From positions 1 through 8,445 of the forward strand of contig DATBGZ010000059.1 in NCBI GenBank assembly GCA_036557785.1: a DNA stretch of 8,445 nt, read 5' to 3'. Both the position numbers and the translations under genes were made by a program. Source of the DNA: DATBGZ01 sp036557785. Its GTDB lineage: Bacteria; Actinomycetota; Actinomycetes; Mycobacteriales; Micromonosporaceae. This document shows, piece after piece, positions 1 through 5,655 of the stretch (positions within the stretch are counted from its first letter, which is position 1; each line of letters begins with the position of its first letter). The notes beneath the pieces were generated by a model. The model searched no databases, had not been told where the DNA came from, and saw only the letters and a program-made list of their open reading frames with translations.

Positions 1-13
1 TCAGCTCGCTACG

Positions 14-841
14 TCAGCTCGCGGTCCGGTCCCGCCACCGGCGCAGAACCAGCAGTACCGTCGCGCCGAACGCGATCAGGCCAGAGCCCAACGCCACCAT
101 GCCGGCCAGCATGGACCCGCTCACATCCATGCCCGTCTTCGGCAGCGTGGTACGGCTCGGGCTGATGAACGTGGTCGTCGTCACCGGCGGCTCCGTGGTC
201 GGCGGCTCGGTCGTCGGCGGCTCGGTCGTCGGCGGCTCCGTGGTCGGCGGCTCCGTGGTCGGCGGCTCCGTGGTCGGCGGCTCCGTGGTCGGCGGCTCCG
301 TGGTCGGCGGCTCAGTCGTCGTGGTGGTCGGCGGCGGAGTCCCGCCGCCACAGATGATGTAGTGGCTGATCGTCGGATCCTGATCGCCACCATTGATCGG
401 GGGAACCAGGCCGGTCACCAAGGCCGGGCCGACGAACGGACCGAAGTAGACGTCGGTGTCCTGTCCACCCTTAACCACGATGGCGTCAACGGTGAAGCCG
501 GCGCCCACCGTCACGGTCAGCGACTTCTTGTCACTCGAGACATCGACCGAGTTGCCGTCGCCGCCGTCCGGCGTGTCCACCGGGGGATCGACCTTGGCAA
601 TGAGTGTCGCCAGCCCGAGGTCATCACAGGAGTTGACGTTGCCGGGCGCGACGCTCGGTGTCGGCGTATAGGTCGTGGCCGCGGGCGGGTCACTGTCGGC
701 GAGCGCGGTCCCGGTCATCAGGGCGAGCGAAACAGCCGCGACCGCCCCGGCCGAGACGGCGACCGTGGCGAGGCCGCGGTAACGGCGGCGACTGGGGGAC
801 CCAGTCGGTGGAGCCTCATCCGGGTACGTGGGATACGACAT
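14..841 (-). CDS. LPXTG-anchored secreted wall protein, copy 1
   Basis: 275 aa surface protein, probably linked to peptidoglycan by a sortase; the ligand or role is unknown. Visible order: basic N-terminus (SRRRYRG, 17-23), hydrophobic signal core to about 47 with a likely cleavage after ALA48, a small ectodomain (about 66-165) with one cysteine at each end (C72, C164) that could form a disulfide, nine TTEPP units (about 173-219), LPKTG at 233-237, a hydrophobic segment 243-266 and the tail RRWRDRTAS. The ectodomain phrases FTVDAIVVKGG, DVYFGPF and ISHYIICGG resemble a small domain common in actinobacterial secreted LPXTG proteins (recalled, not searched). The ATG is supported by GGAGGAA at 850-856, 8 nt upstream. 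It lies downstream of a tandem paralogue with an almost identical C-terminus. SRRRYRG only weakly resembles a Tat motif, so Sec export is the default. No sortase gene is in the window. Confidence 0.9.
   Translation of the reverse strand: MSYPTYPDEAPPTGSPSRRRYRGLATVAVSAGAVAAVSLALMTGTALADSDPPAATTYTPTPSVAPGNVNSCDDLGLATLIAKVDPPVDTPDGGDGNSVDVSSDKKSLTVTVGAGFTVDAIVVKGGQDTDVYFGPFVGPALVTGLVPPINGGDQDPTISHYIICGGGTPPPTTTTTEPPTTEPPTTEPPTTEPPTTEPPTTEPPTTEPPTTEPPTTEPPVTTTTFISPSRTTLPKTGMDVSGSMLAGMVALGSGLIAFGATVLLVLRRWRDRTAS
186..320 (-). repeat. 15-bp tandem repeat, 9 units, TTEPP stalk of copy 1
   Basis: Nine exact-length 15-bp units (plus strand GGCGGCTCCGTGGTC or close variants) encode Thr-Thr-Glu-Pro-Pro. 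In plus-strand order the units are one ccgtggtc type, two cggtcgtc type, five ccgtggtc type and one cagtcgtc type. Runs of identical variants suggest expansion by slippage or unequal recombination. Each unit is a whole number of codons, so length change keeps the frame. The product is an extended, proline-rich, acidic spacer lifting the ectodomain off the wall. Confidence 0.95.
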
Positions 842-1182
842 GTGCAGGGTTCCTCCAATGTCGAGTCAGGAGCGGATCGCGCCGCCGCCTGCAACGGTGA
901 ACCAGGCACACGGCATCAGCGCGAACCCGCCCCCGTTCGACACCCGGTCGAGTACTGACCGCTGGCCGTCCACGGGCATGGACCGCGCACCAAGTACAGC
1001 GCCGAAGCGGCGGTCCGTGTCACACCCCGGCCAGCGGGCAGGCCCCAATGTCGGAAGTCCGGCGATCGCCGCTACGGCAGCGGCCACGCCAACCCCGCCA
1101 GCCGGTCTGGCCCCGCCTCCGATGTGGACAGACTGGCCCAAGCCCGGCCTCGGGGCCACGAGGTAGCCGCTCAAAGCACGAA
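842..1182. other. Gene-free spacer between the two LPXTG genes
   Basis: No reading frame here has both a ribosome-binding site and a recognisable product. It should hold the leader of the left-hand gene, and its promoter if that gene is transcribed separately. Apart from the GGAGGAA at 850-856 I see only small hairpins: GCCGCT/AGCGGC at 1068-1084 and CCTCG/CGAGG at 1148-1163. A possible minus-strand promoter (GTGACA at 1018-1023, TGTACT at 993-998, 19-bp spacer) is too weak to annotate. Confidence 0.6.
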
Positions 1183-1218
1183 GAAGCGCGGTGCAACCCG
1201 GGGGCTGCACCGCGCTTC
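1183..1218 (-). terminator. Hairpin terminator of the copy 2 LPXTG gene
   Basis: A perfect 13-bp inverted repeat (GAAGCGCGGTGCA at 1183-1195, TGCACCGCGCTTC at 1206-1218) encloses a 10-nt loop. It begins 22 nt after the stop codon of the gene ending at 1241. On the minus strand it is followed by TTCGTGCTTT, a poor U-tract, which is usual for actinobacterial terminators. It implies that the two paralogues are at least partly transcribed as separate units. Confidence 0.75.
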
Positions 1219-1240
1219 CTACGGTGACTTCGCCGCTACG

Positions 1241-2077
1241 TCAGCTCGCGGTCCGGTCCCGCCAGCGGCGCAGAACCAACAGCACGGTGGCGCCCAGCGC
1301 GATCAGGCCAGAGCCCAGCGCCACCATGCCGGCCAGCATGGACCCGCTCACATCCATGCCCGTCTTCGGCAGCGTGGTACGGCTCGGGCTGATGAACGTG
1401 GTCGTCGTCCTCGGCGGCTCCGTGCTCGGCGGCTCCGTGCTCGGCGGCTCCGTGGTCGGCGGCTCCGTGGTCGGCGGCTCCGTGGTCGGCGGCTCGGTCG
1501 TCGGCGGCTCGGTCGTCGGCGGCTCGGTCGTCGGCGGCTCGGTCGTCGGCGGCTCGGTCGTCGTGGTCTCCACCGGGCTACCGCTACCGCAGATTACGAA
1601 GTGGCTGATGTTCGCCGTGCTGTCGCCGGCCGCTGGCGCGACCAGCCCCGTCACGACCGCAGGCCCCACGAACGGGCCGAAGTAGACGTTCGAGTCGTCG
1701 GTGCCCTTGACCACGATCGCGTCGACGGTGAAGCCGTCGGCGATGGTCACGATCAGGGATTTGCCGTCAGCCGAGACGTCGACCGAGTTGCCGTTGCCGT
1801 CGTCCGTGTCGACCGGCGGATCCACCTTGCCGATGATGGTCTCGAGCTGCAGCAGGTCACACGACTTCACGTTGTTGTGCACGAAAACGCTCGGCGTAGG
1901 CGTGTAGGTCGTCGGGGTCGGGGGGTTGTCGGCGATCGCCGTCCCGGTCATCAACGCCAGCGATGCGGCCGCGACCACTCCCGCCGAGATGGCAACCGTC
2001 GCGAGGCCGCGGTAACGACGACGGGTCGTCGGCGCATCACCTGCCGGGCGCTGCATGCCTGGCTTTCGTATAGCCAT
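1241..2077 (-). CDS. LPXTG-anchored secreted wall protein, copy 2
   Basis: 278 aa paralogue of the neighbouring wall protein; function unknown. Order: basic N-terminus TTRRRYRG (17-24), signal core with likely cleavage after AIA49, ectodomain about 66-165 with C73 and C163, ten (T/S)TEPP units (about 173-222), LPKTG 236-240, membrane segment 246-269, tail RRWRDRTAS. From TTTTFISPSR to the end it differs from copy 1 at one residue (L for F), whereas the ectodomains differ at roughly a third of positions. The frame is open up to an ATG at 2179, but the ATG at 2077 is chosen because GGAGGAA at 2085-2091 sits 7 nt upstream and the resulting N-terminus aligns with copy 1. A strong hairpin follows the stop. 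It lies downstream of lepA on the same strand, in a place where other actinobacteria often carry hemW. Confidence 0.9.
   Translation of the reverse strand: MAIRKPGMQRPAGDAPTTRRRYRGLATVAISAGVVAAASLALMTGTAIADNPPTPTTYTPTPSVFVHNNVKSCDLLQLETIIGKVDPPVDTDDGNGNSVDVSADGKSLIVTIADGFTVDAIVVKGTDDSNVYFGPFVGPAVVTGLVAPAAGDSTANISHFVICGSGSPVETTTTEPPTTEPPTTEPPTTEPPTTEPPTTEPPTTEPPTTEPPSTEPPSTEPPRTTTTFISPSRTTLPKTGMDVSGSMLAGMVALGSGLIALGATVLLVLRRWRDRTAS
1413..1562 (-). repeat. 15-bp tandem repeat, 10 units, TTEPP stalk of copy 2
   Basis: Ten in-frame 15-bp units in three blocks in plus-strand order: two ccgtgctc units (encoding STEPP), three ccgtggtc units and five cggtcgtc units. The block structure indicates recent local amplification. 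The array has one more unit than copy 1 and a different variant order, so the two arrays have changed independently since the genes duplicated. Confidence 0.95.
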
Positions 2078-2177
2078 TCGAAGGTTCCTCCACATAGCGG
2101 TCCGGCAAACGCCTGAGGCTCCCACTGCCGGAGGACTGCCACCATCCGCCGATCGGACACTCGGCAGACCGAGCCGC

Positions 2178-2207
2178 ATAATGAGATACGGGGCTCGGTC
2201 AGGGCAA
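2178..2207 (-). promoter_or_regulatory. Possible promoter of the copy 2 LPXTG gene
   Basis: Minus strand: TTGCCC (2202-2207), 18-bp spacer, CATTAT (2178-2183), each a partial match to the housekeeping -35 and -10 elements. It lies in the 195-bp gap after lepA, in a locally AT-richer stretch, and would give a leader of about 95 nt. Inferred by eye only. Confidence 0.3.
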
Positions 2208-2237
2208 GTGTCGGCAAATTGACGCTGCCTGAAAGGT

Positions 2238-2267
2238 CCGGCTGTGCCGGGGGCGGCTTCTCGCCGC
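2238..2267 (-). terminator. Short hairpins after lepA
   Basis: Two small stems lie just beyond the lepA stop on the minus strand: GCGGC/GCCGC (2253-2267) and CCGGC/GCCGG (2238-2250), the latter followed by ACCTTT. Each stem is only 5 bp, so this is a weak terminator candidate. Partial read-through into the wall-protein gene is possible. Confidence 0.3.
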
Positions 2268-2272
2268 GTGAC

Positions 2273-4147
2273 TCAGCGGCGGGCGCTGGAGCCCTTGTCG
2301 GCGCCGACCGGGTCCGACGTGGACAAGGCGGCGATAAAGGCCTCCTGCGGTACCTCGACCCGGCCCACCATCTTCATCCGCTTCTTGCCCTCTTTCTGCT
2401 TCTCGAGCAGCTTCCTCTTGCGGGTGATGTCACCGCCGTAACACTTAGCGAGCACGTCCTTGCGCACCGCACGAATCGTCTCGCGCGCGATGATCCGCGA
2501 GCCGATGGCGGCTTGGATGGGCACCTCGAATTGCTGGCGCGGGATCAGGACGCGGAGCTTCGCGGTGATCGCGACCCCGTAGTTGTACGCCTTGTCCTTG
2601 TGGACGATCGAGGAGAAGGCGTCGACCGGCTCGCCGTGCAGCAGGATGTCCACCTTCACCAGGTCGGCACGCTGCTCGCCGCTCGGCTCGTAGTCCAGTG
2701 ACGCGTACCCCTTGGTGCGGCTCTTGAGCTGGTCGAAGAAGTCGTAGATGATCTCGGCGAGCGGGAGCGTGTAGCGCAGCTCGACGCGGTCGGTGGAGAG
2801 GTAGTCCATGCCGAGCAACGAGCCGCGCCGGCCCTGGCAGAGTTCCATCACCGCACCCACGTAGTCGGTCGGCGTCAGCACGGTCGCGCGGACCACGGGC
2901 TCGTACACCTCAACGACCTTGGCCGCGGGGTACTCGCTCGGGTTGGTGACCGTCACCTCGCCACCGTCGTCGAGCACGACGCGGTAGACCACGTTCGGAG
3001 CGGTCGCGATGAGGTCCAGGTTGAACTCGCGCTCCAGCCGCTCTCGGATGATCTCCAGGTGCAGCAGGCCGAGGAACCCGCACCGGAAGCCGAAGCCCAG
3101 CGCTGCGGAGGTCTCCGGTTCGTAGGCCAGCGCCGCGTCGTTGAGCTTGAGCTTGTCCAGCGCGTCCCGCAGGTTCGGGTAGTCAGAGCCATCAATGGGA
3201 TACAGGCCGGAGTACACCATTGGCTTGGGATCCTTGTATCCGCCCAGGGGTCGCTTCGCGGGGCGTGCGCTGATCGTGACCGTGTCGCCCACCCGCGACT
3301 GGCGCACGTCCTTCACGCCGGTCATGAGGTAGCCCACCTCGCCGACTCCGAGCGCCGTGGAACTCACCGGCTCGGGAGAGATCACCCCGAGCTCCAGCAG
3401 TTCGTGTGTCGCGCCGGTGGACATCATGCGGATGCGATCGCGTGCCTCGATCCGCCCGTCCACCACCCGCACGTAGGTGATCACGCCGCGGTAGACGTCG
3501 TACACCGAGTCGAAGATCATCGCCCGCGCGGGCTGGCCAGGTTCGCCTACGGGTGCCGGGAACTGGCGCACGATCTCGTCGAGCAGGTGCGACACGCCCT
3601 CGCCGGTCTTGCCCGAAACCCGCAGGCAGTCGTCGGGGTCGCAGCCGATGAGCCGGGCGAGCTCGTCGGCGTAGCGCTCGGGCTGTGCCGCCGGGAGGTC
3701 GATCTTGTTGAGCACCGGGATGATCGTGAGGTCGTTCTCCAGCGCGAGGTAGAGGTTCGCCAGCGTCTGCGCCTCGATGCCCTGGGCCGCGTCGACGAGC
3801 AGCACCGCACCCTCACAGGCGGCGAGGCTGCGCGACACCTCATACGTGAAGTCGACGTGCCCAGGCGTGTCGATCATGTTGAGGACCGCGTCCTCACCCT
3901 CGCGGGCACCCGCACGGATCCGCCATGGCAGCCGGACCGCCTGGCTCTTGATCGTGATGCCGCGCTCACGCTCGATGTCCATCCGGTCGAGGTACTGGGC
4001 GCGCATCTGGCGCGGATCGACGACGCCGGTGATCTGCAGCATCCGGTCGGCCAGCGTTGATTTTCCATGGTCGATGTGCGCGATGATGCAGAAGTTGCGG
4101 ATGCGAGTTGGGTCGGTTCCACCGGGCTCGAGCGTGGCTGCGTTCAT
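2273..4147 (-). CDS. lepA: Elongation factor 4 (LepA), ribosome GTPase
   Basis: 624 aa, full length for the family (about 600). LepA/EF4 is a translational GTPase related to EF-G that binds the ribosome and affects initiation or back-translocation. GTPase motifs are all intact: AHIDHGKST 23-31 (P-loop), RGITIK 62-67 (switch I), DTPGH 93-97, NKID 147-150, SGK 178-180. The LepA-specific basic C-terminal domain is present (YGGDITRKRKLLEKQKEGKK, about 570-589). The ATG at 4147 is the only reasonable start: in this frame a stop lies at 4223-4225, no ATG, GTG or TTG lies between it and 4147, and the next ATG falls inside the GTPase domain. No Shine-Dalgarno is visible; the sequence before the start is CCCGATCCG, part of a 36-bp tandem duplication. 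The usual downstream partner hemW is absent here. Confidence 0.97.
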   Translation of the reverse strand: MNAATLEPGGTDPTRIRNFCIIAHIDHGKSTLADRMLQITGVVDPRQMRAQYLDRMDIERERGITIKSQAVRLPWRIRAGAREGEDAVLNMIDTPGHVDFTYEVSRSLAACEGAVLLVDAAQGIEAQTLANLYLALENDLTIIPVLNKIDLPAAQPERYADELARLIGCDPDDCLRVSGKTGEGVSHLLDEIVRQFPAPVGEPGQPARAMIFDSVYDVYRGVITYVRVVDGRIEARDRIRMMSTGATHELLELGVISPEPVSSTALGVGEVGYLMTGVKDVRQSRVGDTVTISARPAKRPLGGYKDPKPMVYSGLYPIDGSDYPNLRDALDKLKLNDAALAYEPETSAALGFGFRCGFLGLLHLEIIRERLEREFNLDLIATAPNVVYRVVLDDGGEVTVTNPSEYPAAKVVEVYEPVVRATVLTPTDYVGAVMELCQGRRGSLLGMDYLSTDRVELRYTLPLAEIIYDFFDQLKSRTKGYASLDYEPSGEQRADLVKVDILLHGEPVDAFSSIVHKDKAYNYGVAITAKLRVLIPRQQFEVPIQAAIGSRIIARETIRAVRKDVLAKCYGGDITRKRKLLEKQKEGKKRMKMVGRVEVPQEAFIAALSTSDPVGADKGSSARR

Positions 4148-4150
4148 CGG

Positions 4151-4222
4151 ATCGGGCGGGCCGAAGGCGTGGGTGGGGTCGTGAGTATCGGGCGGGCCGA
4201 AGGCGTGGGTGGGGTCGTGAGT
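4151..4222. repeat. Perfect 36-bp tandem duplication before lepA
   Basis: Positions 4151-4186 and 4187-4222 are identical over all 36 bases. The array begins 3 bp before the lepA start codon, so it lies in the lepA leader or in its promoter-proximal region. Each copy carries GGGCGGG and GGGTGGGG on the plus strand, and so C-rich runs in the lepA mRNA. It is not part of lepA: the frame has no start codon within it and closes at 4223-4225. Its effect on lepA expression is unknown. Confidence 0.95.
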
Positions 4223-4263
4223 TCAGTGGCCACCGTGGTCCCTTGTTGGGCGATCGGGTCACC

Positions 4264-4283
4264 GGCCATCCGTACGGCTGGCC
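4264..4283. promoter_or_regulatory. 20-bp near-perfect palindrome upstream of lepA
   Basis: GGCCATCCGTACGGCTGGCC is an inverted repeat with a single mismatched pair. Its core CCGTACGGC recurs at 4372-4380 inside another palindrome (4370-4381). It could be a protein-binding site or a small RNA hairpin in the lepA leader. No consensus -10/-35 pair is visible nearby to tell these apart. Confidence 0.3.
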
Positions 4284-4285
4284 CT

Positions 4286-4319
4286 GTCCGGCCCGGCGCG
4301 CGATCTGCCCGGGCCGGAC
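4286..4319 (-). terminator. Strong GC hairpin between the DUF4240-like gene and lepA
   Basis: Perfect 11-bp stem GTCCGGCCCGG (4286-4296) / CCGGGCCGGAC (4309-4319) with a 12-nt loop, 62 nt after the stop of the upstream gene and about 140 nt before lepA. There is no U-tract on the minus strand (AGGGCCAG follows). It is a plausible intrinsic-like terminator; it could instead fold in a long lepA leader. Confidence 0.45.
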
Positions 4320-4369
4320 CTATCGTCCCACGTCCGTCGGCGCCCGCCCTACGCCGCGGCGGTCCCGCC

Positions 4370-4381
4370 GGCCGTACGGCC
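4370..4381. repeat. 12-bp perfect palindrome abutting a stop codon
   Basis: GGCCGTACGGCC directly abuts the stop codon of the DUF4240-like gene (tca at 4382-4384). Its inner CCGTACGG is repeated about 102 bp away at 4270-4277. It may be part of a transcription end structure; no function can be shown. Confidence 0.4.
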
Positions 4382-5182
4382 TCAGCGCGGCAGGCCCAGT
4401 CGGTCCAGGGCCCGCCGACGGTTGCGCAAGGAACGCTCATAAAACAGGTGCGAGAGCCGGGGCAGCCGCGCCCGGGTCTTCGCCTCGTCCTCGATATCCC
4501 AGGGCTCGCCGACCGGGCTCTCGATACCTGAGTCGGCGTCACGAAGTGACTCGGCGAAGTCAAAAAAGGTCACGGCGTCCTCCCCGGTGACCTCGGCGTA
4601 GGCCTGACTGGCGACGAACAGGACGTCCTCGCGACCCAGCCACCGTGGGTCGGGCGCGGCCGCGATCTCCCGCACCACCGGATGGTCGGCCAGGGAGTCC
4701 GGGTCGGCGAGGGCCGCTTCGAAGGTCGTACGCCCGAGCGCCACCAGGCCGGCCCGGAAGTCGTCGAAACCGTCCTCGCCAACCAGACCGTGTTCAATGA
4801 GGGTGGCCGCCAGGCTCAGCTCCGGTGTGTCCCCTCTGGCCCGCACCTCCTCGAAGGTGTTGTCGAAGTCGGCGATCTGCGCGGCGCTGCATCCGACGAG
4901 CAACTCGAAGAGGGCGATCGCCACCGGATCGGTGAGCTCGTCCTCCTCGTCGTCGTACTCGTCCTCGTCCTCGCTCGGGGCGTCGCCCTGATCGTCCGCG
5001 TCGAGCTCGGCCCGTGCCTGGTCGACCAGTGCCTGCAGTTCCTCTTCGTCGAAGTCCCAGTAGTCCTGCTCCGGGTCGTCCGACTCGTCCGAGTCGTCCA
5101 CATCCCGCACGGCCTGGTCCGCCTGCGGACCGGCGGCCGCGCGCGCCTGGTCGATCATCTGCCAGAACCGGTCGATGTCCAT
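4382..5182 (-). CDS. DUF4240-like acidic protein of unknown function
   Basis: 266 aa, cytosolic, no signal or membrane segment. The opening DIDRFWQMIDQAR, the middle EDGFDDFRAGLVALGR (136-151) and FEAALADPDSLADHP (154-168), and the closing WDIEDE...RLPRLSHLF (228-247) match the DUF4240 pattern as I recall it; that family has no established function. It is unusual for an Asp/Glu-rich stretch (about 27-84, including EDEDEYDDEEDE at 71-82) between the first helix and the rest of the domain. The insert contains VDQARAELD (53-61), echoing IDQARAAAG (10-18), as if the helix were copied. The C-terminus is basic (RSLRNRRRALDR). Only a weak ribosome-binding site precedes the ATG. It is divergent from rpsT with 186 bp between starts and lies upstream of lepA on the same strand, separated by a strong hairpin. 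Confidence 0.85.
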   Translation of the reverse strand: MDIDRFWQMIDQARAAAGPQADQAVRDVDDSDESDDPEQDYWDFDEEELQALVDQARAELDADDQGDAPSEDEDEYDDEEDELTDPVAIALFELLVGCSAAQIADFDNTFEEVRARGDTPELSLAATLIEHGLVGEDGFDDFRAGLVALGRTTFEAALADPDSLADHPVVREIAAAPDPRWLGREDVLFVASQAYAEVTGEDAVTFFDFAESLRDADSGIESPVGEPWDIEDEAKTRARLPRLSHLFYERSLRNRRRALDRLGLPR

Positions 5183-5265
5183 GGCAGGCAGTGTGGCATC
5201 AGGCCGGGGGCGCGACGATCACTTCAGCTCCGGCGCGCCGGGAAAGGCGGCACCGACCCGGTTGG

Positions 5266-5295
5266 TTTCCCGTCCCGGAGCGCGGCTGATACGCT
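5266..5295 (+). promoter_or_regulatory. Likely rpsT promoter with extended -10
   Basis: TGATACGCT (5287-5295) contains an extended -10 (TG-N-TACGCT) with TTTCCC at 5266-5271, 18 bp upstream, as a poor -35. Transcription would start near 5302 and give a leader of about 67 nt before the GTG of rpsT. The position and -10 fit a housekeeping-sigma promoter; read by eye. Confidence 0.45.
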
Positions 5296-5368
5296 GGTTC
5301 GTCGCGCACGACGCTCGTTGGCGCGTGCCCAGAGATCCGATCCAGTGGAAGTTGAACGAGGCCTTCGC

Positions 5369-5635
5369 GTGGCGAACATCAAGTCCCAGATCAAGCGCAA
5401 CCGGCAGAACGAGAAGCGCCGGCTGCGCAACAAGTCGGTCAAGTCGTCGCTGAAGACCGCCATCCGCAAGTTCCACGAGGGTGCCGCCGCTGGCGACGTG
5501 GAGACGGCCACCGCGCTTCTGCGCGATGCCGCACGCAAGCTCGACAAGGCCGCGAGCAAGGGCGTCATCCACCCGAACCAGGCCGCGAACCGCAAGTCGG
5601 CGATCGCCAAGCGCCTCGAGGCACTCTCCGCCTGA
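5369..5635 (+). CDS. rpsT: 30S ribosomal protein S20
   Basis: 88 aa, the normal size. S20 is a small, basic, all-helical protein that binds 16S rRNA early in 30S assembly. The family signature is clear: ANIKSQIKRNRQNEKRRLRN at 2-21, TAIRKF at 30-35, and GVIHPNQAANRKSAIAKRL at 65-83. The GTG start is fixed by the conserved N-terminus and by GAGG at 5358-5361, 7 nt upstream. The longer open frame on the left (from 4682) is only the antisense of the acidic gene. It is divergent from the DUF4240-like gene and convergent with holA, with 14 bp between the stops. Many bacteria autoregulate S20 through its leader and a weak start codon; whether the GTG here has that role is not known. Confidence 0.97.
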   Translation: MANIKSQIKRNRQNEKRRLRNKSVKSSLKTAIRKFHEGAAAGDVETATALLRDAARKLDKAASKGVIHPNQAANRKSAIAKRLEALSA

Positions 5636-5655
5636 TCAGCGCCGCCTGATCAGCG
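5628..5655. repeat. 14-bp tandem repeat spanning the rpsT and holA stops
   Basis: CCGCCTGATCAGCG occurs twice in tandem without a mismatch (5628-5641, 5642-5655). Each copy carries the palindrome CTGATCAG. The first supplies the rpsT stop (TGA 5633-5635); the second supplies the holA stop (TCA 5650-5652 on the plus strand). The two palindromes can also pair as an 8-bp stem (5632-5639 with 5646-5653, 6-nt loop), so the repeat could act as a short bidirectional terminator for the convergent pair, though no U-tract follows on either strand. Confidence 0.9.

Noticed and set aside
993..1023. Promoter GTGACA-N19-TGTACT for the copy 1 wall-protein gene
   Set aside because: The spacer is too long and both elements are poor matches; no better than chance in a 340-bp spacer.
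866..1210. 114-codon minus-strand frame in the spacer between the wall-protein genes
   Set aside because: It starts inside the terminator hairpin, lacks a convincing ribosome-binding site and has no recognisable domain.
186..1562. Regularly spaced repeats that could look like a CRISPR or satellite array
   Set aside because: The units are contiguous 15-mers without spacers, are in frame and encode TTEPP stalks in two clear coding sequences.
2078..2179. N-terminal extension of the copy 2 wall protein from the ATG at 2179
   Set aside because: The extra 34 residues are not signal-like, have no counterpart in copy 1 and would include the strong GGAGGAA ribosome-binding site at 2085-2091.
3966..4262. 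Minus-strand frame crossing the 36-bp duplication, with repeated PHPRLRPAR segments
   Set aside because: It overlaps lepA out of frame, has a shadow-type composition and no ribosome-binding site. The repeat peptide is a by-product of the DNA duplication.
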